A stretch of 46,452 nucleotides of DNA from Paludibacteraceae bacterium (GCA_017630395.1 JAGBVI010000083.1:1-46452); one strand, 5' to 3'; counted from the stretch's first letter, positions 29,788 through 38,843 are shown. The notes: generated from the sequence alone by a model not told the origin. A program made the numbers and translations.

Positions 29788-29837
29788 AAATAGTAATTTA
29801 TAGAAGCTCTAGAAACAAATTCCATAAATTACTATTT
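29788..29837. repeat. 14-bp inverted repeat overlapping a recurrent motif copy
   Basis: AAATAGTAATTTAT (29788-29801) and ATAAATTACTATTT (29824-29837) are perfectly complementary, with a 22-nt loop. The left arm merges into AATTTATAGAAGCTCTAG, a copy of the motif that recurs between genes. It lies 35 nt after the sugar transferase stop and could protect the 3' end or end transcription. It lacks a strong T run. Confidence 0.6.
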
Positions 29838-29945
29838 GTATTGTAACAGACAAAACGCTCTTTTCTATAGTTCAAAATCAACAGAAAAGTTGTTTATTTT
29901 ATTATTAAAATGTCTGCAAAAAAAGAAAAAAAATCAGATGTACAA

Positions 29946-30131
29946 CTAATTCAACATGAAAGCATCGTTACTACCTATTAAATGCTCATCACTCAATAAA
30001 TAAGCGTACTGCCTAATAACATCCAAAACTACCTTAGGAGGTTCAACATCTAAATTTGCGGTTGAAAATAAAGACTCAAATTCCTCAACCATAAAATCTG
30101 AATCATAACTTTGAGTAAAGGATTCTACCAT
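29946..30131 (-). CDS. Small hypothetical protein (61 aa)
   Basis: The ATG at 30131 is preferred to the TTG at 30137. The 61-residue product is acidic, with no membrane segment, and carries the segment VEPPKVVLDVIRQYAYLLSDE. I know of small Bacteroidota proteins with a similar P..V...I..YA pattern, but I cannot name a family. It is isolated in a long non-coding stretch, with no TAnnTTTG element clearly in place. Confidence 0.4.
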   Translation of the reverse strand: MVESFTQSYDSDFMVEEFESLFSTANLDVEPPKVVLDVIRQYAYLLSDEHLIGSNDAFMLN

Positions 30132-30370
30132 AAGCAAAATATTTTTTTTTAATTACACAATATTAAAACTCATAATACTGTCTAAACAAATAAAACTGTT
30201 AGATAAGCATCATTATAGAGTTAACGTAATTTTTACATAAATAGTATAAAATTCGAATAAGAAAAGAGAAGCAAAATAATTTACCTAATCACAAAGAAAC
30301 AATATTATGTAGTAATACTCAAAATTTAAGTATGACATATAAGAAATTGTTTAAAATTGATTATATAATT

Positions 30371-30475
30371 AGTTTTGAGTTGACTCTTTCGTTTCCGTTT
30401 CTTTGATGCGGTTTTTAGCCTATTTTTACCATTATTTTTGAATAATAGTGCACTATTAACCACAAAAGAATAACA
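30371..30475 (+). repeat. Dispersed intergenic repeat copy
   Basis: The left part (30371-30440) can be aligned by eye to the reverse complement of 46231-46302: TTTTGAGTT, ACTCTTTC, GTTTC, TTTGA, AGCCT and TTTTTAC occur in the same order. The right part (30415-30475) aligns with about 96-160: CCTATTTTTA, TTTTTGA, ATAATAGT, CTATT and CAAAAGAA occur in order. No coding frame is shared. Confidence 0.5.
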
Positions 30476-30790
30476 ACCAATTACGGAATGTATTACCCCT
30501 TTAGAGGATAAATTTTACGGATAGGAACAGAGTGAATACAATTCGCCCCAACTGCAGTAACCGAAATCAATAAATTGTAATAGAAAACAAATTGATACGA
30601 TTTCATCGGGAAAAGAGGTGATAAATTATGGTAAAAGATAAACTTAATTATAGGAAATTAAACATAAAATCTTAAAATATTCCACATAAGGGGCACATAT
30701 AAAGAAAAGGAAGAATGAATTAAAATGTTATATTTTAAAATTATCCACATTATTTTACAATTCATCCACACAATAAAAAATATTTCGAGG

Positions 30791-30914
30791 TACATTTGTG
30801 ATATAAGATAAGAAATAAAATTTGACCCTATTATATAAATATACTATATCCAGTCTAACCTATCATGAACATTGTTTTGTTGAAAAAAAATCCGATAAAT
30901 CATCGGATTTTTTT
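30791..30914 (+). ncRNA. Candidate small RNA with promoter and intrinsic terminator
   Basis: TACATTTG at 30791-30798 matches the -7 consensus, giving a start near 30805. The hairpin TCCGAT-AAATC-ATCGGA (30891-30907), extended by A/T pairing to 13 bp and followed by seven Ts (30908-30914), is a strong intrinsic terminator. The predicted transcript is about 110 nt with no ORF. The -33 position lacks TTTG. The terminator is symmetric and could serve a leftward transcript instead. Confidence 0.4.
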
Positions 30915-31379
30915 ATTAGATAAGAAGATATAAATACAAGCTTATTCTACCTAATTCTATCCATCACAGGAGAGTCGACACTAATATCCGTTATTAGACT
31001 CAAGGCTACCTTTCATACTAAGTTGCCAGCCAGTTTAAAGAGAATTTACAAAAGAAAACTTTAAGTAGTTATTTCATTGAGCAAACACTCATTAACGACA
31101 ATAAGAAAAGCATTCATAAATGTTTCAGGTAAGAAGTTAATTAAATTTAGAGGATATCTATGAGTGATTTTTAAGATAGATTCTATGAATTCAATTCGTA
31201 AAATTTTGGAACTTACTAGAAAAACTTATACTATTTCTACAAATTACGGATTTAAATACTTGAACAATAATTTACATAAAGAATGCTTTAGATTTAATTC
31301 ACTTTGCAAACATAACCATATCACCCAGAAAGAATAGCTATGTCGCTCCCTAGCTTGTATAATCAATCTTAAAAAGATT

Positions 31380-31760
31380 ACAAAGGAATGAAGACAGAAA
31401 AGAAAGCAAAGACAAAGAGAAGTAAAAAAGAAGTAAAGAAGATTATATTAATGTAAGAAAAGGCGAAAGAAAGGACTATATAGCGAAAATATAAGAGTTA
31501 AAGAAAAAGTTGAAAAAGCAGAGCTGGAGAAAGAGATAGGACAAGAAACTGAAGCGGTTTGAAAGAACCCCTACAAATATTACATATTCTATCGGAATAG
31601 ATAGAAATATTAAGAATAATAACACACCAAAGGAAATAGAGAAAAAATTCCAAAGGTATCACGATAAGGAAAGATAAAGAGCCACAAACAATTTACAATA
31701 AACATATAGAGACGAAATAGGGAAGTTCAACTTAATAGTCGAGAAAAGAGGAAAATAAAA
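31380..31760 (+). pseudogene. Purine-rich tract, possibly decayed coding DNA
   Basis: The + strand is strikingly rich in A and G for nearly 400 nt. Short frames in succession read as Lys/Glu-rich peptides with few residues typical of random DNA, for example ENIRVKEKVEKAELEKEIGQ, then in another frame TYSIGIDRNIKNNNTPKEIE and KKFQRYHDKER. Stops and frame changes separate them. This could be a pseudogene broken by frameshifts or a purine-skewed non-coding tract. I cannot name a parent family. Confidence 0.25.
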
Positions 31761-31797
31761 TCTTAAACCTATTATCAAAGAGTAATAAGCATAAAAA

Positions 31798-31821
31798 AAG
31801 GGAGTGCCTAAACACTCCCTT
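31798..31821 (-). terminator. Rho-independent terminator of the GH5 gene
   Basis: AAGGGAGTG (31798-31806) pairs with CACTCCCTT (31813-31821) around a 6-nt loop. On the minus strand the stem is followed by a run of Ts (complement of the A run at 31793-31799), 26 nt after the stop of the GH5 gene. Confidence 0.9.
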
Positions 31822-31846
31822 AAAATATCAGTTAACTTAAACTTGA

Positions 31847-33856
31847 TTATTCAACAATCAATTTTTGTTGAGCAACAGAGTTTGCAGTCTTAACAGTTAC
31901 AATGTAAGTACCTTTAACCAAACCTGCATTAATCTTAGCACCAGACTCAATTGTAGAAGAGTAAACAATTTGACCCATCATATTAATGATGTTAACCTCA
32001 GCTTCGTCAGCATCAGCAAGATCAATATTGATTTCTCCTGTAGTTGGGTTAGGATAGATTACGAAATCAGCAGAAGCAGCATCTGAAAGTCCTACACCAG
32101 CATCTGGCTCAGGATAACCTTCACCAGAGTAAGAAGCAGCTTTAGTGAAACGGAATGGACCTAAGTCACCACCATCTTCTGGGAACAACATAGTGATAGT
32201 GAAAGTACCAGCCTCTTTGAACAATAATGATGGGCTTTTTGCACCAAGAGGCTTATCCCACTCCCAACATTCCCAAGTAGCAGCACAACCTTCAACATCA
32301 TCATAGTTATCGAATGTTATATAAGGAATTTCATCTAAAGTTCCAGAAGTGTACATACAATTTCCAAGAGGTTGAGTTCCACCAGTTTTGATTGGTTTTT
32401 CCAAAGAGAAAGAAACTGTTCCAGAAGTAGATGGATTAGACATATATTCGAAACTATAGTAACCTGGCTCTTTAACTTCTACAGTATATTTCATCCACTC
32501 ATCGTTTTCACGATTACAAAGGTTGTAGTTAGTATAAGTTCCAGATAAACCATAACAACCAGATACGTCAACGCATTCTCCATTACGGAAATTAAATTCT
32601 TCTCCACCATATTCATATCCAGCATTACAATTAGTAGTCAACTCAAAACCTGGATTCTCAGCATCACCATTACCATCGTGGTAAGCAACACCTTCACCAC
32701 CTAAGTCATAGTAAGCAATTTCAAAATATTCACCAGTCGGAGTTGGAATTACTTGAGGAGTACCACCATAAGCACCATCAGTAGAAGGAACAGGAGTTGC
32801 ACAAGTACCATCACCGCATAATTTAGTCAAGATGTAACGACCAGAAGCTAACAAATTATCATTTGTGACATTACCACAATCTCTCAAAGAAGAAGATCCT
32901 TCCCATTTGTCACCCCAGTTCCACATCCACCATGAAATCTTAAGATTTCCATTATTGTTACCATCACAAGTTGACAATAATTGATCAGATTGAGAAGTAC
33001 AGATTTGGAAGTCTTTTTTACCATCAATAGTAGTTTCAGCTTGGTCACCATCGAAGTTTACAGCACCCCACTCAGAAACAACAACCGGAATAGAACCAGC
33101 AGCAGCTTGTAATTTAGGCAAGAAGTTCATGTGTGAACATGCATAGAAGTGGAATGAGTACAACAAATAATCTTTGTATTGATCAATTGGAGAACTAACA
33201 GCTTGATCTATCAATTGACACCATTGAGGAGTACCGATAATCATCAAAGCTCCTGGGTCATTATTTTGAACTGCAGGCATAACTTGACTTGCATAATTCT
33301 TGATATCATTCCAAGAGCAATTGTTAGGCTCGTTACACAACTCATAAATTACGTGCTTGTAACCCTTACTTTTTACGTAAGAAGAAATTTCTTTAAAGAA
33401 ATATTGAGCACCTTGATTTCCCATTCTGTCATCCAAAGTCTTGTTAGGATTATCACTTTCACCCGGAGTCAAAGTGTGCCAGTCAACAACACAGTAGATA
33501 CCCAAATCTTTAGTCCATTCGATAAAATCCTTAACTTTTGCAATTCGCGCAGGTTTATCGCTTACATAACCACCCTCGTTTACATACATTGCCACACGCA
33601 CTGAGTTTGCACCCCACAATTTCATGGTTTCAACTGCAGCTTTAGTGTAGCAAGAAACTTGCCATTGAAGTCCGAATGTACTCCAACCTTTCAACTGAAC
33701 AGGTTGCCCGCTTTCGCTACAAATCTGTTTGTTCTGAATCTTTAGACGTCCCCACTGTTGAATATAATTCTTAGAGGAGAAATCTTCAGCTGCATTCACT
33801 TGGAAACAAGCAAACGCTACCATTAATAAGAATAACAATTTTTTCATGTTCTCCAT
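31847..33856 (-). CDS. Secreted GH5 endoglucanase with carbohydrate-binding region and T9SS sorting domain
   Basis: A 669-residue exported enzyme. A signal peptide covers residues 1-22 (MKKLLFLLMVAFACFQVNA); an internal ATG at 33847 is an equally possible start. Residues about 30-345 are a GH5 barrel: the acid/base Glu in YELCNEPN (E176), HFYAC (H236) and the nucleophile Glu in VVSEWGAV (E262), as in cellulases of the GH5_2 type. Residues about 374-575 look like a CBM6-type beta-sandwich (AYYDLGGEGVAYHD, RENDEWMKYTVEVKEPGYYSFEYM, GPFRFTKA). Residues about 590-669 are a Por-type sorting domain (VIYPNPTTGEINI, NMMGQIVYS, GTYIVTV), so the enzyme is exported through T9SS. It has its own promoter and terminator and stands alone, not in a SusCD locus. 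Activity on cellulose or beta-glucan is inferred. Confidence 0.92.
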   Translation of the reverse strand: MENMKKLLFLLMVAFACFQVNAAEDFSSKNYIQQWGRLKIQNKQICSESGQPVQLKGWSTFGLQWQVSCYTKAAVETMKLWGANSVRVAMYVNEGGYVSDKPARIAKVKDFIEWTKDLGIYCVVDWHTLTPGESDNPNKTLDDRMGNQGAQYFFKEISSYVKSKGYKHVIYELCNEPNNCSWNDIKNYASQVMPAVQNNDPGALMIIGTPQWCQLIDQAVSSPIDQYKDYLLYSFHFYACSHMNFLPKLQAAAGSIPVVVSEWGAVNFDGDQAETTIDGKKDFQICTSQSDQLLSTCDGNNNGNLKISWWMWNWGDKWEGSSSLRDCGNVTNDNLLASGRYILTKLCGDGTCATPVPSTDGAYGGTPQVIPTPTGEYFEIAYYDLGGEGVAYHDGNGDAENPGFELTTNCNAGYEYGGEEFNFRNGECVDVSGCYGLSGTYTNYNLCNRENDEWMKYTVEVKEPGYYSFEYMSNPSTSGTVSFSLEKPIKTGGTQPLGNCMYTSGTLDEIPYITFDNYDDVEGCAATWECWEWDKPLGAKSPSLLFKEAGTFTITMLFPEDGGDLGPFRFTKAASYSGEGYPEPDAGVGLSDAASADFVIYPNPTTGEINIDLADADEAEVNIINMMGQIVYSSTIESGAKINAGLVKGTYIVTVKTANSVAQQKLIVE

Positions 33857-34318
33857 GTTTTTAATTAATAATTTTAGTTTAAATAATTTCTTCTTTCAAT
33901 AAATTCTGTTTTACCCTACTATATCCATCTTCTCCCACTCTATCAACCATTCAACCAATCTAACATTGCAATCCTAGTTTACAGAATTTCGACAAAAATA
34001 CACATTTTTTTAGAATTCCCCAAACTTCTTTTATTATTTTTTTTATTTCTATCTACCTAAGAGGAATATTTACCGACTAAAAGCATTTAACAATATTTGT
34101 TTTATAATAAAACTATTTTGTAAAATATCATATTAAACCAATTATATACAATTATATTCACTGTTCATTTTAGTGTCTACATATCTTACTCGTAATTATA
34201 CAAAGCATACGCAAAACAAACATCGCTATTTCACGATAGCCAAAAAGTTTATTCTCTTGTATTTTGTGTTTTTAAAATTTTAAACAGCCAAATTATAGAA
34301 CTTCCCTAAAATAATTCT
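33857..34318. other. Intergenic region upstream of the GH5 gene
   Basis: No gene seen. It holds the GH5 promoter (33993-34024) with a leader of about 130 nt. Its right end is repeat sequence: 34270-34310 resembles 62-105 near the left edge of the window (TTTTAAA, TTTTAAAC, AATT.ATAG, CCT.AAA in order). Confidence 0.65.
33993..34024 (-). promoter_or_regulatory. Promoter of the GH5 gene
   Basis: On the minus strand a -33 TTTG (34024-34021) and a -7 TATTTTTG (34000-33993) are separated by exactly 20 bp, a full match to the Bacteroidota consensus. Transcription would start near 33986. Confidence 0.7.
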
Positions 34319-34942
34319 CTATAATTTATGCATCAACTTCAAATATTCTATCGTCAATTCTGTTGCTCCCTCTATCCCTACCTTAGAAACATCAATACTG
34401 AGAGAATAGGTTGCTGCATCTCCCCAAGTTTTATCTGAATAAAAATTGTAATAGGCAGCTCTACGCCTATCTTCTGTTCTGATTTGAGTCAATGCTTTTT
34501 GAGGAGACATTCCCGATCTTTCACAAATACGTTGCACCCTATCCTCCTCTGTTGAATGTAGAAAAACACTTACACAATTGGGGTTATTACGTAAAACATA
34601 ATCCGAACACCGACCAACAATAACACAAGAACGCTCTGTCGCTAATTTTCGGATTGCATTGGATTGCATTTCAAAAAGGGCATCTGATGAAAGATAGTTT
34701 TTTGCTAAAAACTCACCAGGTACTAACGATTCTATCCACTGCAACAAATTTCCGGAAATAGTGGAAGATTTTTCGTCGGCCTGCTCTAAAACCTCTGAAT
34801 CAAATCCATATTCCTGAGCTGCTAACAAAATCAACTCTTTATCATAGTAATCAATTCCAAGCTTTTCGGACAATAATTTGCCGACCCCCCGACCACCGGC
34901 ACCAAACTGCCGACCAATGCTGATTATAAGATTATTTTCCAT
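34319..34942 (-). CDS. Cytidylate kinase-like family protein
   Basis: About 207 residues from the ATG at 34942 (MENNLIISIGRQFGAGGRGVGK); a GTG at 34978 would add a hydrophobic 12-residue extension and is less likely. The N-terminal GRQFGAGGRGVGKLL is the P-loop variant of the cytidylate-kinase-like family. LGIDYYDKELI, CVIVGRCSDYVLRNNPNCVSVFLH and RRAAYYNFYSDKTWGDA are also conserved. Members phosphorylate nucleotides or have unproven roles. They are distinct from the true Cmk, and the substrate here is unknown. It lies 37 nt downstream of the MATE gene and is probably co-transcribed with it. Confidence 0.85.
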   Translation of the reverse strand: MENNLIISIGRQFGAGGRGVGKLLSEKLGIDYYDKELILLAAQEYGFDSEVLEQADEKSSTISGNLLQWIESLVPGEFLAKNYLSSDALFEMQSNAIRKLATERSCVIVGRCSDYVLRNNPNCVSVFLHSTEEDRVQRICERSGMSPQKALTQIRTEDRRRAAYYNFYSDKTWGDAATYSLSIDVSKVGIEGATELTIEYLKLMHKL

Positions 34943-34979
34943 GGCAAAAAAATAAAATAATAAATTTAGAGAACTCACG

Positions 34980-36335
34980 TTAAGTGGTTTGACGATTAAA
35001 ACGTTTCATCTCTCTTCTAAGCAATACAAAAGCTAAAATAGTAGACAAGGTATCAGCAATAGGCATACTAGCAAATACCCCAATCATACCAAACTTTTCC
35101 GGCAATATTAACAATAATGGTACCAACAGTAATAACTGTCTGGTTGAAGATAACAACACTGCCATTGGCGCTCTACCTATAGATTGAAAGAAATTAGATG
35201 TTACCATTTGAAATCCGACAATAGGGAATGCAATAGAACAAGTTCTCAACCCTATGATTGTCAAATCAATCAATTCTTTATCAGAAGTGAAAAGTCGAGC
35301 CAAATAAAACGGAATTGTTTCACTGACCAAAAAAGCGGAAGTAGTCAGAATAGTAGCACATATAATCGTCAGACGTAACACTTCCCACACTCTATCGTAT
35401 TTTTTTGCACCAAAATTGTACCCTGCAATAGGTTGCATTCCTTGGTTAAGCCCCATAACAAGCATACCAAAAATCATCAATAAACTATTGGTAATACCAT
35501 ACGCTCCAATAGCTAAATCTCCTCCATGCAGATATAAAGCCCTATTAATCAAAACGACCACCAAACAGGCACAAGAATTCAACACAAAGGGAGCCATTCC
35601 AATGGAAATAATTCCGTAAGTAATTCGTTTGTCAAATTTAAAAATAGAGCGAGAAAAACGTGGAAAAGTATTCTCTCCACAAAAATGTTTGATAACAATT
35701 AATAAAGCAATAAATTGTGCTATGATAGTTGACAATGCCGCTCCTCGTATTCCCCATTTAAAAACAAATATAAAAATAGGTGCCAATACCAAATTGATTG
35801 CCACCGTCGAAAGAGTGACATACATCGCCTTTTGAGGATTACCGGAAGAACGCATCACACTATTCAGACCTAAATAGGTGTGAGTTATGGTATTACCAAT
35901 CAAAATGACTTGCATAAAATCTCTCGCATAAGGAAGAGTGTCTTGACTTGCTCCAAAGAAAAAGAGAATTTCATCTAAAAACAACAAACCCAATATCATA
36001 AAAAGAATACCCAAAACAATATCGAGCAAAACCACGTTCCCCAAAACTTTTTGCGCGCCTTTATAATCTTCTTGACCCATTTTAATGGAGGTCAATGTGG
36101 CACCTCCTGCACCTATCATTGCTCCAAATGCAGCCGATAAATTCATTACCGGCATAGTAATAGCTAAGCCCGATATGGCCAATGCAGAGACTCCCTGTCC
36201 GATAAAAATTCTATCAATTACATTATATAAAGACGATGCCATCATTGCAGCGATAGCTGGTCCTGAATAACTAATCAACAATTTCTTTAGATCGCCTGAA
36301 CCTAACTCTTCAGCAGTTGCTTTTGTTGTTGCCAT
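34980..36335 (-). CDS. MATE family efflux transporter
   Basis: A 451-residue inner-membrane protein with about 12 hydrophobic segments in two similar halves. Typical segments are ISGLAITMPVMNLSAAFGAMIGAGGATLTSIKMGQ in the first half and GAYGITNSLLMIFGMLVMGLNQGMQPIAGYNFGAK in the second. MATE pumps export drugs or metabolites in exchange for sodium ions or protons; the substrate is not predictable. It precedes the cytidylate-kinase-like gene in the same direction. Confidence 0.92.
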   Translation of the reverse strand: MATTKATAEELGSGDLKKLLISYSGPAIAAMMASSLYNVIDRIFIGQGVSALAISGLAITMPVMNLSAAFGAMIGAGGATLTSIKMGQEDYKGAQKVLGNVVLLDIVLGILFMILGLLFLDEILFFFGASQDTLPYARDFMQVILIGNTITHTYLGLNSVMRSSGNPQKAMYVTLSTVAINLVLAPIFIFVFKWGIRGAALSTIIAQFIALLIVIKHFCGENTFPRFSRSIFKFDKRITYGIISIGMAPFVLNSCACLVVVLINRALYLHGGDLAIGAYGITNSLLMIFGMLVMGLNQGMQPIAGYNFGAKKYDRVWEVLRLTIICATILTTSAFLVSETIPFYLARLFTSDKELIDLTIIGLRTCSIAFPIVGFQMVTSNFFQSIGRAPMAVLLSSTRQLLLLVPLLLILPEKFGMIGVFASMPIADTLSTILAFVLLRREMKRFNRQTT

Positions 36336-36562
36336 TTCTTTTTTTATTTTCTACATATATTTCTTATTCTTCTGTAAATTTCGACTTATCTCTCATTGAA
36401 GTGCTATATACATTCTCCGTTTATGATTAAGAAAATATTATTCAAGTGGGTGAAGATATTCGCATCGCTTCCGCACGTATATAATCAATTTAAGTAAAAT
36501 GCTCTTCAAAATCATCTCGACCTAATTTATAGCAACCTCCTTTAGATAGAAAAAGAAGACTA

Positions 36563-37576
36563 TTACCTTATAAAACAGACCTCCGGTTCTATCTTCAATC
36601 CGAATTCTTGGAGCACGGACAAACAGATATCATTTGCTAAATTCTCTATATCACGTCCGGTAGCACCTCCATAATTCACCAAAACCAAAGCTTGCTTATC
36701 ATATACACCTACACTCCCCACTCGTTTACCTTTCCAACCACACTGTTCAATCAACCAACCTGCAGGGATTTTTATTTTCTCCTCTCCTACTTCAAAAAAG
36801 GGAACATTCGGATAGCGTTCCTTAATACCCGTAAATTGATCAATAGAAATAATCGGATTTTTAAAGAAACTGCCCGCACTTCCAAGAAGGGATGTCTCTG
36901 GCAACTTCGATTTTCGCACATCCACAACAACCTCTCTGATAGAACGCAAAGTTGGCTCCACTCCTTTTTTCTCTATAACGGATAGCAAATTCCCATACGT
37001 TAAACAAAATTTATGATGAGGGGACTTTGTCAAACGAAATGTCACATACGTAACAATATAGTAAGGGTTTGTTTTAAAAAGGCTATGACGATAAGCAAAA
37101 GCGCATGCAGAACCAGCAAAGGTTGAAACACAGCCGGTTTGAGTATCAAAAGCCTCAACCTCAGAGATAACATCCTTTGCCTCAACACCATACGCACCTA
37201 TATTCTGAACCGGAGAGGCACCAACACACCCTGGTATATAGGATAAATTTTCAACTCCACCCAAATCATGCTCAACACACCAAGCAACAAAATCATCCCA
37301 CACAACACCTGCACCAACACGCACTTCAACATTTTGTTCTCGCTCCTGAATAACTTCTATCTCTTTTATGGAAGAATGTAAAATTGCCCCTTGGAAATCT
37401 TGCAAAAAAAGCAAATTACTCCCTCCACCGACAGACAACCACTTAGAAGTGAACAAACCTTCTTGAAAAAGCTTCTCTAACTCTTCAACCGAACTATATT
37501 GATAAAATTCAGAACATAACACATCGATACCAAATGTATTATGCGGCAATAACGAAATATTTGATTCTATTCTCAT
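36563..37576 (-). CDS. murB: UDP-N-acetylmuramate dehydrogenase MurB
   Basis: About 337 residues from the ATG at 37576. The longer frame starting at 37624 adds 16 residues with no conservation expected. It reduces UDP-GlcNAc-enolpyruvate to UDP-MurNAc in peptidoglycan synthesis. Motifs are LLPHNTFGIDV, WLSVGGGSNLLFLQDF for FAD binding, LSYIPGCVGASPVQNIGAYG, AFAYRHSLFK, LLGSAGSFFKNP with the catalytic Ser, PAGWLIEQCGWKG and IEPEVCFI with the proton-relay Glu. The YRxS-type arrangement and length fit the type I enzyme of E. coli. Confidence 0.95.
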   Translation of the reverse strand: MRIESNISLLPHNTFGIDVLCSEFYQYSSVEELEKLFQEGLFTSKWLSVGGGSNLLFLQDFQGAILHSSIKEIEVIQEREQNVEVRVGAGVVWDDFVAWCVEHDLGGVENLSYIPGCVGASPVQNIGAYGVEAKDVISEVEAFDTQTGCVSTFAGSACAFAYRHSLFKTNPYYIVTYVTFRLTKSPHHKFCLTYGNLLSVIEKKGVEPTLRSIREVVVDVRKSKLPETSLLGSAGSFFKNPIISIDQFTGIKERYPNVPFFEVGEEKIKIPAGWLIEQCGWKGKRVGSVGVYDKQALVLVNYGGATGRDIENLANDICLSVLQEFGLKIEPEVCFIR

Positions 37577-37662
37577 AGCCTTATTTTCAAGTTTTACAAT
37601 AGTGGCAAAAACAACTTCCACCAAACAACAAAATTAGAAAAAGTTTTGAAGATAAAAAGCGT

Positions 37663-38775
37663 ATGATAAAAGAAAAAATGATACCTTCGCACATTATGGA
37701 GAAAAAAAGAATCATATTCACAGTTACAAGTAATTTAGAAAACGACCAACGTGTACACAAAACAGCCCTTCATTTTCACAATAACGGTTGGATTGTTAAA
37801 GTCATTGGTTCGCAAAATGTTCGTTGCAACCCCAATTATACACAACCCTATCAAACACACCGAATAAATGTGGCCTTTAAGAAGGGTGTTTTATTTTATG
37901 CTGAATTTAACATTCGCCTTTTTTTTCTCCTTCTATTTTCTCGTGCCGACCGTATCTGGGCGAACGATACAGATACTGCATTGGCTGGATTTTTTGCGTC
38001 AAAAATAAAAAGAACTGAATATACACAGGATCTTCACGAACTATTCCCCGAGGTACCGGAAGTAACTCTTCGTAAAAACGTAAAAGCAGTTTGGACAAAA
38101 ATTGAAGATTTAGTTTTTCCTCATATAAAAGATGGTTACACCGTCTGTCAATCCATAGCTGATTACTACAAAAAAAAGTATAAAATTAATTTAAAAGTAT
38201 TACGTAACGTCCCCTACTACAAAACTTATAAAGGTAAAAGAAACGAATTTGCCAATTTAAAAGGGAAAATAATACTCTATCAAGGAGCTGTAAATGAAGG
38301 CAGAGGGATTGAATGGATTATTGATGCCATGGAGTATGTTGAAAATGCAACTTTTGTAATTATTGGCGGAGGTGATATTGCTGATGAAATAAGAGAGCGC
38401 ATTACAAAAAAAGGAGTAAGCGACAAAGTGATAATGATGGGAAGATTACCGTTCTCAGAATTAGAAAAATATACTTTAAGCGCAGATTTAGGTGTATGTC
38501 TGCTAAAAGAAAAAGGGCTTAGTTATTATTTTTCTCTACCGAATCGAATCTTCGATTTTATGCAAGCTCATGTTCCTATTCTTGCCACTCAATTCCCCGA
38601 GATAGAAAAAGTAGTGGTCAACTATCGTACCGGACGGGTAATCAACCACTATGAGCCTCAATATTTAGCGCAACAAATCAACGAGATGTTGGGAATGGAA
38701 ATAAACCACGAAGATTTTGAAAAAGCATCCCAACTATTTAATTGGGAAAGAGAGTGCAAAAACAATCTTTACTAA
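37663..38775 (+). CDS. Glycosyltransferase (GT4-like, GT-B fold)
   Basis: A protein of 359-370 residues depending on the start: ATG at 37663, 37678 or 37696. The third gives MEKKRIIFTVTSNLENDQRVHK, which begins at the conserved core. The N-terminal half has the pattern NDQRVHKTALHFHNNGWIVKVIG of glycosyltransferases acting on lipid-linked or surface sugars. The C-terminal nucleotide-sugar half shows ILYQGAVNEGRGIEWIIDAM, FVIIGGGDIADEI, VIMMGRLPFSELEKY and SLPNRIFDFMQAHVPILATQFPE. Donor and acceptor are unknown. It is divergent from murB and stands alone. Confidence 0.88.
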   Translation: MIKEKMIPSHIMEKKRIIFTVTSNLENDQRVHKTALHFHNNGWIVKVIGSQNVRCNPNYTQPYQTHRINVAFKKGVLFYAEFNIRLFFLLLFSRADRIWANDTDTALAGFFASKIKRTEYTQDLHELFPEVPEVTLRKNVKAVWTKIEDLVFPHIKDGYTVCQSIADYYKKKYKINLKVLRNVPYYKTYKGKRNEFANLKGKIILYQGAVNEGRGIEWIIDAMEYVENATFVIIGGGDIADEIRERITKKGVSDKVIMMGRLPFSELEKYTLSADLGVCLLKEKGLSYYFSLPNRIFDFMQAHVPILATQFPEIEKVVVNYRTGRVINHYEPQYLAQQINEMLGMEINHEDFEKASQLFNWERECKNNLY

Positions 38776-38782
38776 ATTAGTT

Positions 38783-38816
38783 TCAGGTTTCAAACATAAT
38801 GCCACTGGAAACCTGA
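38783..38816. terminator. Hairpin between convergent genes
   Basis: TCAGGTTTC (38783-38791) and GAAACCTGA (38808-38816) are perfectly complementary 9-mers with a 16-nt loop, 7 nt after the glycosyltransferase stop and 28 nt before the convergent DUF1573 stop. There is no T run, so intrinsic termination is only a possibility. Confidence 0.5.
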
Positions 38817-38843
38817 CATGCGCGCCTATACTATACCTAATAT

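Larger units (their letters stand above)
30138..31846. other. Long gene-poor region upstream and downstream of the GH5 gene
   Basis: About 1.7 kb with no ORF that I can support. From left to right it contains dispersed-repeat sequence (30371-30475), DnaA-box-like matches (30741-30770), a possible small RNA (30791-30914) and a purine-rich tract with several short Lys-rich reading frames (about 31380-31760). The GH5 gene terminator (31798-31821) ends it. Gene-free length of this size is unusual compared with the tight packing elsewhere in the window. Confidence 0.6.

Noticed and set aside
30675-30850. Possible replication origin: TTATCCACA at 30741-30749, a one-mismatch copy at 30762-30770, and AT-rich DNA nearby
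   Set aside because: Another perfect TTATCCACA lies inside thiC (13854-13862), so single matches are expected by chance here. No dnaA, dnaN or gid genes are nearby, and gene orientation does not switch cleanly at this point. A cumulative GC-skew plot of the whole genome would settle it.
33179-33604. 141-codon open frame antisense to the GH5 gene
   Set aside because: Fully antisense to the catalytic domain of a clear glycoside hydrolase; composition typical of a shadow frame.
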